From positions 33,789 to 97,788 of the forward strand of contig NWBJ01000110.1 of assembly GCA_002633115.1 (NCBI GenBank): 64,000 nt of DNA, read 5' to 3'. Positions within the stretch are counted from its first letter, which is position 1. Every line of letters begins with the position of its first letter. The DNA is from Muribaculaceae bacterium Zag1 (GTDB taxonomy: Bacteria > Bacteroidota > Bacteroidia > Bacteroidales > Muribaculaceae). The position numbers and the translations under genes are program-made. Positions 51,238 through 57,779 of this stretch are shown here, piece by piece. A model generated the notes under the pieces. It was not told the origin of the DNA and made no database searches. It worked only from the letters and a program-made list of their open reading frames with translations.

Positions 51238-52233
51238 ATGGCACGAATAATTATCATGGGGGCATCTTCCGGCATGGGCTTGGCCACAGCCGAGGCTTTG
51301 GCCAAGCGAGGCGTGAAGATTGGCATTGCCGCTCGACACACCGAGACAATGCGCGAGCTCAAGGAGCGTTACCCCGACAACGTAGAGTATATGTCGATTG
51401 ATGTGACCAAACCCAGCGCCAAGGAAAAGCTGCTCGAACTGATTGAGAAGGTCGGCGGCATGGATATCTATTTCCATGTGGCAGGCATAGGGTTTGAGAA
51501 TCTTGACCTTGACCCAGAGCGCGAGGTGGAAATTCTCAAGACTAACGCTTGCGGGTTTGTGAGGATGATATGCGTGGCCTATCGCTATTTCCGCGACCGT
51601 GGGCATAAGGGGCAGATTGCGGCTATCACCTCGGTGGCTGGCACTAATGGCATAGGGCGCTTGTCGGCATATTCATCGTCAAAGGCCCTTGACCAGCGCT
51701 ATCTGATAGCGCTCGAGCAATTGTCCCATGCCGAGGGGGCTGATGTTCGCTTCACCGACATACGTCCCGGTTGGGTCAAGACCCCTCTGTTGGTGCCTGG
51801 CGACAAATATCCCATGGAGATGACTGTGCCCTATGTGATACCCCAGATACTCTGGGCTATCGCCAAGGAGAAGCGTGTGCATGTCATCGACTGGCGCTGG
51901 AATGTGGCCGTTGGCCTATGGCGCATGATACCCGACGCTATCTGGACGCGCATCAAGATGCCAATCTCCAAGCCCGACGAACCCCTCCCAACCCCGCCCA
52001 TAGAGCCCCCGGTCGACCCATTAGACAAACCTGAGGCCCCAGTCCCTCCCGAGCCTGAGAAAAAGCCCGAGCCAGAGAAAGCTCCAAAGCCAGAAAAAAA
52101 TTCTGAACCCCCAAAAGCCCCCGAGCCTGAGAAAAAGCCCGAGCCAGAGAAAGCTCCCGAGGCTGAGAAAAAGCTGGAAAAAACTCCAGTTCCCACCGCG
52201 CCAAAGAAGAAGGATGCCCCAGAAAAGGCATAA
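51238..52233 (+). CDS. Short-chain dehydrogenase/reductase with a Pro/Glu/Lys-rich C-terminal tail
   Basis: 331 residues from the ATG at 51238; the longer frame from 51163 has an unlikely N-terminus. The Rossmann motif G-A-S-S-G-M-G is at 8-14, and the catalytic set is S132, Y145 and K149 (YSSSK). The SDR domain ends near residue 240. The last about 90 residues are low complexity, built from P-E-P-E-K-K-P-E-P-E-K-A-P-type repeats, which is unusual for this enzyme class and would be disordered and strongly charged. The substrate is unknown. It follows a Crp/Fnr regulator gene. Confidence 0.85.
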   Translation: MARIIIMGASSGMGLATAEALAKRGVKIGIAARHTETMRELKERYPDNVEYMSIDVTKPSAKEKLLELIEKVGGMDIYFHVAGIGFENLDLDPEREVEILKTNACGFVRMICVAYRYFRDRGHKGQIAAITSVAGTNGIGRLSAYSSSKALDQRYLIALEQLSHAEGADVRFTDIRPGWVKTPLLVPGDKYPMEMTVPYVIPQILWAIAKEKRVHVIDWRWNVAVGLWRMIPDAIWTRIKMPISKPDEPLPTPPIEPPVDPLDKPEAPVPPEPEKKPEPEKAPKPEKNSEPPKAPEPEKKPEPEKAPEAEKKLEKTPVPTAPKKKDAPEKA

Positions 52234-52240
52234 CAATATC

Positions 52241-52290
52241 AAACATTTCCCCAAATCTCGATATTTTTATCGAGATTTGGGGAAATGTTT
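52241..52290 (+). terminator. Perfect 23-base hairpin terminator, copy 2 of a shared sequence
   Basis: Arms 52241-52263 and 52268-52290 are perfectly complementary (AAACATTTCCCCAAATCTCG plus ATA), with a TTTT loop. It starts 8 bases after the SDR stop codon. The sequence is nearly the same as at 49224-49274. Confidence 0.8.
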
Positions 52291-52485
52291 CGGATTTTAT
52301 TGCTAACTTTGTCATTGCGTCCCAGGAATCTTCATTTCGAGGACTCAAAAAGATTGATTTCCTCCCCGCTCTCCATAAAAATTTTATGACTTTTTTGTTA
52401 TCCATTATCATAATTGTCAGAAATTTTGTATTTTTGCATAATGTAAGGCATTATAGCTGAATCAAGACCATTCCAAGTTCTGACA

Positions 52486-54117
52486 ATGATACGATTTGAC
52501 GAAGTAAGATATCCGATAGGAATCCAAGATTTCCGTGCTCTGCGCAAGGGAGGCTACCTGTATGTGGATAAGACAGAATATGTGGCTCGCCTGATATGGC
52601 GTAGCAAATACATATTTTTGGGGCGCCCGAGGAGATTTGGCAAAAGTCTGCTCCTGTCAACTATTGAGTATTATTTCCGAGGAGAAAAGGAGCTTTTTGA
52701 TGGCACATGGATTGGGGATCGGGAAGACGAATGGGTGGCCTATCCGGTGTTGCATTTTGATATGAGCCGCACCATGGGCACCACCGCTGAGTTGATGCAA
52801 GCCCATATCACAAATCGCATCAAGGCCTACGAGAAGGAATACGGTATTCATTACGAAGGCAATCCCGATGATGTTGGCGATAGATTCAGTTGGCTGATAG
52901 AGTCCATTTCCAAGACTCTTGGAAAGGAAGTGGTCATACTCATCGACGAATATGACAATGGCATCCTTGAGACTCTTGACTCTCCAAAGGAGGAGCAAGA
53001 GGCGATGAGCAATGTGCTCAGGGCTTTCTACAAGCAGCCAAAGGCGATGGACAGGTATGTGAAATTCTGTATGGTTACGGGCGTGGCCCGTTTTGGCAGC
53101 TACACCCTTTTCTCCGGGCCAAACAATTACAGCGACATCTCTATGGACCCGCAGTTTGCTGCTATTTGTGGCCTCACTCAGCACGAACTTCTATCTGCCT
53201 TTTGCGAAGGCATTGACAATTTGTCTAAGAAATTGAATCAGAACCGAGAAGGTACTATTGAGGCTCTGCGTCAAAAATATGACAGTTATCGTTTTACGGA
53301 GAGCAAGGAGTTGGTCTATAATCCCTTTAGCCTTTTGAATGCTTTTGCCGAGAAGCGTTTGGCCAACTACTGGATTAAGTCAGGGACCAGCAAAGTGTTT
53401 GTCAAATATCTCACTCGCTCTGAGTTTGACTTGCTCGAACTGCAAAAAATCTGGGTAAAGAGTGACCGTATGGAGGAGAAATACAGCACAGAGGATTCTA
53501 TCCCTCTGCTCTTCCAGACAGGCTATCTCACCATCAAAGAAGTTAAAGATGGCCTTTTCCGCCTCGGTATCCCCAACGGCGAGGTGCGCAGCGCCCTCGT
53601 CGACCAACTCATGCCTATATACCTTGGAATTTCCGAAGATGAATTTCCTGAAATGTTGTCTAAACTGCAACGCCTTGTGCGGAATGGTGATGTCCCAGAG
53701 TGGATTGCTCAGATCAAGGTGATGATGAGTAAGATACCTTACCGGTTGTTTGGCCCAACAGATAGTAAACTCACAGATGAAGAGGCTCGTAAGAAGGCAA
53801 AGGAACAGTCTATCGCACATTTCGAACGTTCCTACCATCTCATAGTAGATTTGTTTTTTCAGATGCTATCGGTTGAAGCTCGTAGCGAAATAGAAATAGC
53901 TGGAGGCCGTATAGATATGGTGGTTGAAACGGATCGCTATGTATATGTAATGGAATTCAAATTGGATGGTACTTCTATTGATGCCTTAAAGCAAATTGAC
54001 GAAAAAGGATATCTTATACCTTGGAGTGCTGATGGTCGCAAGGTCTACAAAATAGGCATATCCTTTTCATCCCAATATCGCAACATCACCGATTTTGATT
54101 ATTATCCAAAAATATAG
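52486..54117 (+). CDS. AAA-family ATPase fused to a PD-(D/E)XK nuclease domain
   Basis: A 543-residue full-length member. N-terminal signature YPIGIQDFRALRKGGYLYVD, Walker A region GRPRRFGKSLLLS (K53), Walker B KEVVILIDEYD (D154-E155), sensor-like region FCMVTGVARFGS, and a C-terminal PD-(D/E)XK domain (GGRIDMVVETDRYVYVMEFK) with the E-x-K pair. The family is abundant in Bacteroidota and has been linked to mobile or defence loci, but its role is unproven. Two truncated relatives lie elsewhere in the window (450-578 and 48693-49148). A -7-like TATTTTTG is at 52429-52436. Confidence 0.88.
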   Translation: MIRFDEVRYPIGIQDFRALRKGGYLYVDKTEYVARLIWRSKYIFLGRPRRFGKSLLLSTIEYYFRGEKELFDGTWIGDREDEWVAYPVLHFDMSRTMGTTAELMQAHITNRIKAYEKEYGIHYEGNPDDVGDRFSWLIESISKTLGKEVVILIDEYDNGILETLDSPKEEQEAMSNVLRAFYKQPKAMDRYVKFCMVTGVARFGSYTLFSGPNNYSDISMDPQFAAICGLTQHELLSAFCEGIDNLSKKLNQNREGTIEALRQKYDSYRFTESKELVYNPFSLLNAFAEKRLANYWIKSGTSKVFVKYLTRSEFDLLELQKIWVKSDRMEEKYSTEDSIPLLFQTGYLTIKEVKDGLFRLGIPNGEVRSALVDQLMPIYLGISEDEFPEMLSKLQRLVRNGDVPEWIAQIKVMMSKIPYRLFGPTDSKLTDEEARKKAKEQSIAHFERSYHLIVDLFFQMLSVEARSEIEIAGGRIDMVVETDRYVYVMEFKLDGTSIDALKQIDEKGYLIPWSADGRKVYKIGISFSSQYRNITDFDYYPKI

Positions 54118-54160
54118 TCGGCAACGCGCTCCTCGCTTGTAAGCCTCTTATTGGGGATAT

Positions 54161-54218
54161 GGAAATTTTTTCGGAGGAAATTTTGAGAAATAGGAAAAAA
54201 TGAGCTAACTTTGCCATT
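54161..54218 (+). promoter_or_regulatory. Promoter module, copy 1, giving a near-leaderless transcript
   Basis: A 58-base segment with TAACTTTG at 54206-54213, only 5 bases before the ATG at 54219. With the usual start 5-7 bases after this box, the mRNA would begin at or next to the start codon. Almost the same segment recurs at 57373-57432. Confidence 0.65.
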
Positions 54219-55814
54219 ATGGCATTACCGATAAACATAAATACCCTGCTCAAAGGAAAAGTAGTGGAGTGGGAAAGGTTGGATTTCAAGAAAGGCTGGA
54301 ATCCAGCTGACGTGTTACATACTGCATGCGCTTTTGCCAACGATGTCAACAATTGGGGCGGAGGCTACATTGTGGTAGGAATAGAAGAAGTGAAAGGCAC
54401 GCCAGTGCTTCCGCCTGTAGGATTGGATATCCTTGCCATAGATGAGATTCAGCAAAAGCTGCTCAATTTGGTGCACATGATAGAACCTACCCCCGTAGTG
54501 ATAGCCGAGCCGGTCACCTTTATGGATAAGACCATCCTCGTGATCTGGGTGCCGGGAGGGGAGTTGCGTCCCTACAAAGCGCCTGAGGATTTGGGCAAGG
54601 AAGCGCTAAAGAAGGGCAAAAGATACTACATCCGCAAAGGATCGGTGACGTGCATAGCCCGCGGTGAGGATGAGCGCCATCTATTGGCTCTGGCCAGCAA
54701 GGTGCCTTTTGACGATAGGATATGCCACCAGGCCTCAGAGAAAGACCTGAACCTTCTGCTCATCAGAGATTATCTCAGAAAGATAGAAAGCGGTATCAGC
54801 GATGACGAGGCCTGTAGGATGCCATTTAGCGACCTTTGTTGGAGCCTCCAACTCGTTGGCGGACCATCGGAATATACACGGCCAAAAAATTTCGCCCTGC
54901 TCTTCTTCTGTGATAATCCAGAGAAGTATATCCCTTATGCTCGCTTGGAGACTGTAAGATTCTTTGATGAGGTTGGCGACAGGTTTGAAGAAAACATATT
55001 CCATGGGCCTTTGCATATCCAGTACAAAAAGGTAATGGATTATCTCGAATCAAATGTCATCACTGAAAAAGTGATAAAGGTACCAAATCAAGCTGAAGCT
55101 CTGCGGGCTTTCAATTATCCGTATAGCGCCCTTGAAGAAGTGGTAGCCAATGCGGTGTATCATAAGTCGTATGATGACCGTAACCCGATTGAGATCCGTA
55201 TAAATCCTGATTCTATACAGGTTTACAGTCTTGAGGGGCCTGTGCCCCCGATCAGAGCCAATGACTTGAAGAAGCAAAGAGTGGTAAGTCGCAATTATCG
55301 CAATCGCCGCATTGGCGACATATTGAAGGACTTGGATATCACCGAGGGGCGCTCTACGGGCTTCCCAAAGGTGTACAATGCCATGCGCAAGAATGGCTCG
55401 CCCGACCCAATATTTGAAACAGACGAGAATAATTTATATTTTCTGGCTACTATCCCTATTCACCCTGCTTTCTTAGAGGAATCAGCTCAAGAGCAGCCTC
55501 AAGATCAGAGTCAAAATCAAAAAGAAAGTAAAAGCCAAGCCCAAGCCCAAGAAGTAAGTAAAGGTCAAGACCAAGTAAAAAAGCAAAATCAGGAAAAAAG
55601 CCAAAAGAAAATTCGAAGTCTCCAATTGAAGATTTTAGAATTCTGTAAGCGTCCAAAGACGTTAGAGGAAATATTGAATAAATTTGGATATAAGGATAAA
55701 TACGGATTTAAAAAGAAATACATAGATCCCTTATTGGGAAAAGGTCTTGCCTATACTTCTCCAGAACATCCTAGAAACAAGGATCAAAAGTATGTAAGTA
55801 TTGCCCTTGATTGA
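54219..55814 (+). CDS. AlbA/Schlafen-type ATP-binding protein
   Basis: A 531-residue protein. The AlbA_2 (Schlafen) domain is at about 10-150 (EWERLDFKKGWNPADVLHTA, NNWGGGYIVVGIEE). A GHKL-like HATPase_c_4 region is at about 300-420 (YSALEEVVANAVYHKSYDDR, GDILKDLDITEGRSTGFPKV). Then comes a Gln-rich linker (SQNQKESKSQAQAQEVSKGQ) and a winged-helix end. Members occur in defence islands and near mobile elements; the function is not established. A tandem DNA repeat starts one base after the stop codon, and a decayed C-terminal half of what may be a second member lies 900 bases on. Confidence 0.85.
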   Translation: MALPININTLLKGKVVEWERLDFKKGWNPADVLHTACAFANDVNNWGGGYIVVGIEEVKGTPVLPPVGLDILAIDEIQQKLLNLVHMIEPTPVVIAEPVTFMDKTILVIWVPGGELRPYKAPEDLGKEALKKGKRYYIRKGSVTCIARGEDERHLLALASKVPFDDRICHQASEKDLNLLLIRDYLRKIESGISDDEACRMPFSDLCWSLQLVGGPSEYTRPKNFALLFFCDNPEKYIPYARLETVRFFDEVGDRFEENIFHGPLHIQYKKVMDYLESNVITEKVIKVPNQAEALRAFNYPYSALEEVVANAVYHKSYDDRNPIEIRINPDSIQVYSLEGPVPPIRANDLKKQRVVSRNYRNRRIGDILKDLDITEGRSTGFPKVYNAMRKNGSPDPIFETDENNLYFLATIPIHPAFLEESAQEQPQDQSQNQKESKSQAQAQEVSKGQDQVKKQNQEKSQKKIRSLQLKILEFCKRPKTLEEILNKFGYKDKYGFKKKYIDPLLGKGLAYTSPEHPRNKDQKYVSIALD

Positions 55815-55815
55815 A

Positions 55816-56075
55816 TCTCAAAAAACCAAGGTCAAAAACCAAGGTCAAAATGGTTGTAAATCATTGGTATATAAGGTGTTACTAAAGGGAAGTGGGAAAA
55901 TCCACTCTCAAAAAACCAAGGTCAAAAAACCAAGGTCAAAAACCAAGGTCAAAATGGCTGTAAATCATTGGTATATAAGGTGTTACCAAATAGAAGTGGA
56001 AAAATCGGTTCTCAAAAAACCAAGGTCAAAAAACCAAGGTCAAAAAAACAAGGTCAAAGGCAAGGTCAGAATTGA
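55816..56075. repeat. Tandem repeat of about 90-104 bases with inner CCAAGGTCAAAAA units
   Basis: Units begin TCTCAAAAAACCAAGGTCAA at 55816, 55906 and 56010. The first two also share TCATTGGTATATAAGGTGTT. Inside each, CCAAGGTCAAAA is repeated two or three times. In one frame these read N-Q-G-Q, like the Gln-rich linker of the preceding ATPase. No spacer diversity is present, so this is not CRISPR. Confidence 0.85.
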
Positions 56076-56340
56076 AATTCTATTATAATGTTCTAATCTT
56101 TCCCAATGATATCAAGCAGGGAGAAAAATATCCGCTGCTCGTTTTCCCCCACGGTGGAGTACTTGGAAGTGCAGCGCATGATCGATGCCCTCAAAGCCGA
56201 AGGCAAGGACTTTGAATACGAAATTTACCCCTGGATGCCTGGCGCCCACGCCTTTGAGCGCATCGACAACAAAGAATCCTCAGAAATCCGCCTCAAAACC
56301 TACCGCTTCCTTGAGTGCTACCTCCAGCCCCGCACCCCTT
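56070..56340 (+). pseudogene. Fragments of an S9-type (prolyl oligopeptidase/DPP) peptidase
   Basis: One frame reads NVLIFPNDIKQGEKYPLLVF followed by PHGGV, the strand and oxyanion turn before the catalytic serine of S9 peptidases. It switches near 56155 to another frame reading RMIDALKAEGKDFEYEIYPW then MPGAHAF, the C-terminal end that carries the catalytic histidine. The catalytic serine region between them is deleted, so the gene is dead. Confidence 0.65.
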
Positions 56341-56404
56341 TGCCACCATCAATGATTTGCGCCAAGCCGGATATAAATACTATTAATCACAAACCATCTC
56401 CATT

Positions 56405-56620
56405 ATGATTGACGATGCTAACCCCGATGTACCTCTGATCAAGCCGCTGTATCCCTTTTGGCAAGACTTAACCCTGATATGGGAGAAGAAAGGCAAAAGG
56501 GTATATGCCTTTCCTCATTCCAAGGATGGGGAGGGCAATCCCGTGCCCACAGGTCTCCCTCGCTTCATAGTAGTGGAGAAAGGCCACGCCAAGTGGGTCT
56601 ATGGCACTGACGCCTTGTAG
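56405..56620 (+). CDS. 71-residue protein of unknown family, possibly truncated
   Basis: The frame begins MIDDANPDVPLIKPLYPFWQ and ends WVYGTDAL with a TAG whose last base (56620) is the first base of a large inverted-repeat element. This suggests the element created the stop and that the original protein was longer. The continuation may be the open stretch that resumes at 56716 (AVIFHRTYDPENPIGFIPSY). I do not recognise the N-terminal part. Confidence 0.45.
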   Translation: MIDDANPDVPLIKPLYPFWQDLTLIWEKKGKRVYAFPHSKDGEGNPVPTGLPRFIVVEKGHAKWVYGTDAL

Positions 56621-56714
56621 TGTACAGGGGACAGGTCAATGCACACATTTTTTATTAAAATTTCCTCCTCCCTAAACAATATAAAATGTGTGCATTGACC
56701 TGTCCCCTGTACAC
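56620..56714. repeat. 95-base hairpin element with perfect 32-base arms
   Basis: Arms 56620-56651 and 56683-56714 are perfectly complementary, with a 31-base A/T-rich loop. The outer 15 bases equal the arms of the 27-base palindromes at 4153 and 5618; the inner half (GTCAATGCACACATTTT) is specific to this copy. It lies between two open reading stretches. Confidence 0.9.
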
Positions 56715-56715
56715 T

Positions 56716-57205
56716 TGCTGTCATCTTCCATCGTACCTACGACCCAGAGAACCCCATAGGCTTCATCCCCTCCTACTACACTGGGAAAGACTACCCAATG
56801 GACTATACTGAAAATTCCCCGGAGACTACCCAAAAGGAGGAAAAGTATACTGAAAACGGAGGAAAGTATGCTGAAAACGGAGGAAAGTATGCTGAAAACG
56901 GAGGAAAGTATACTGAAAACAGAGAAAAGTATACTGAAAACGAAAAAAAGTATACTGAAAACGGAGATCAACAATTAAAAAACTATACTGAAAAGAAATT
57001 AGCTCTAATAAATAATGTAGGGAAGTATGCATTTCCTATATTGGAACTTATAAATAATAACCCTAAAGTGACCATTTCAGAAATGGTGGCAGCGTTAGGT
57101 GTGTCCCGACCTACTGTAACTAATTATATTAAGAAACTACAATTGGCCAACATTGTAAGAAGAAGCGGATCAGATAGAGGAGGAAGGTGGGATATCTTAC
57201 TGTAA
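56716..57205 (+). pseudogene. 3' fragment of a gene with tandem repeats and a winged-helix C-terminus
   Basis: Open in one frame from 56716 to the stop at 57205 (ATG at 56798, but the frame extends upstream as AVIFHRTYDPENPIGFIPSY). Residues then contain six or seven copies of a K-Y-T-E-N-G-G unit and end with a winged helix (PKVTISEMVAALGVSRPTVT, GSDRGGRWDILL) of the kind that ends AlbA/Schlafen-type ATP-binding proteins. The N-terminal AlbA and ATPase parts are missing, so I read it as the tail of a second family member. Confidence 0.55.
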
Positions 57206-57372
57206 CTGTATTTTTGTTGGGTAGCGAATGACCACCTGTTGTGTAGTCAAATATTCACTACCCAGAGGGAACGCGAATAACTACCCAGAGCCAAAGAAAT
57301 GCTACCCAGAGCAAGTAAAGGCTATCCAAAGCTGGGATATTACCTAAAGCCTGGTGATTAGTCTGAACCATA

Positions 57373-57432
57373 GGAAATTTTTTTCGGGGGAAATTTTTGA
57401 GAAATAGGAAAAAATACGCTAACTTTGCCATT
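57373..57432 (+). promoter_or_regulatory. Promoter module, copy 2, without an adjacent gene
   Basis: Nearly identical to 54161-54218 over about 58 bases, with TAACTTTG at 57420-57427. No start codon of a credible gene follows. The next gene, the helicase, begins 345 bases later, after a structured stretch. Upstream (57206-57372) I see only short TACCCAGAG-type repeats and no gene. Confidence 0.6.
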
Positions 57433-57549
57433 GCGCTTGGGCTAATGGCCCGGCGCGCCATACATATGAGGCGTTTACTTGACGCTATTCCTTGGCTGTC
57501 GTAATCTGGACAATTACATCTGCTCAAAGGGTAGGCAACGGTAGATGTC

Positions 57550-57779
57550 TGCGGTAGGTATGTTTATGCCTGCCGCATACTCTGTATATGGGTATGCGGC
57601 GTTGCAAATATGCCCATGCGTAGGCTCTGCTTTGCTCATCTGAGTAGAAAGGCAGTCCAGAGCCACGACAGCGGGTGAGCAACAAGCAAGGATGCCTACG
57701 CTTTTTATGTATGGTCAGTAGGATATACCAATCATTCTCGCATTGGGCATCGGCGAGCCGTGAAGAGAGCCAATGCCGC
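57550..57779 (+). promoter_or_regulatory. Structured leader or small RNA upstream of the helicase gene
   Basis: Several stems are visible. TGCGGTAGG (57550-57558) pairs with CCTGCCGCA (57569-57577). GCCGCATAC (57572-57580) pairs with GTATGCGGC (57592-57600). These two share bases, so they exclude each other. GCGTAGGC (57618-57625) pairs with GCCTACGC (57694-57701), followed by TTTTT. Inner pairs GGCTCTG/CAGAGCC and TTGCTCA/TGAGCAA offer further alternatives. Finally GCATTGG pairs with CCAATGC at the helicase start, enclosing its ATG (57773). It could be a regulatory 5' leader or a separate RNA. Confidence 0.45.

Noticed and set aside
54086..54352. Minus-strand frames at 54086-54352 and 57258-57527 that share a peptide reading LAHFFLFLK
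   Set aside because: The shared residues come from the duplicated promoter module read backwards. There is no start context or family support for a gene.
55816..56075. CRISPR-like array
   Set aside because: The units are direct tandem copies with shared interiors. There are no unique spacers of even length and no cas genes.
57550..57706. tmRNA, RNase P RNA, 4.5S RNA or retron RNA
   Set aside because: None of the conserved cores of the first three is visible, and no reverse transcriptase gene is present for a retron. I keep only the unspecific description of a structured leader.
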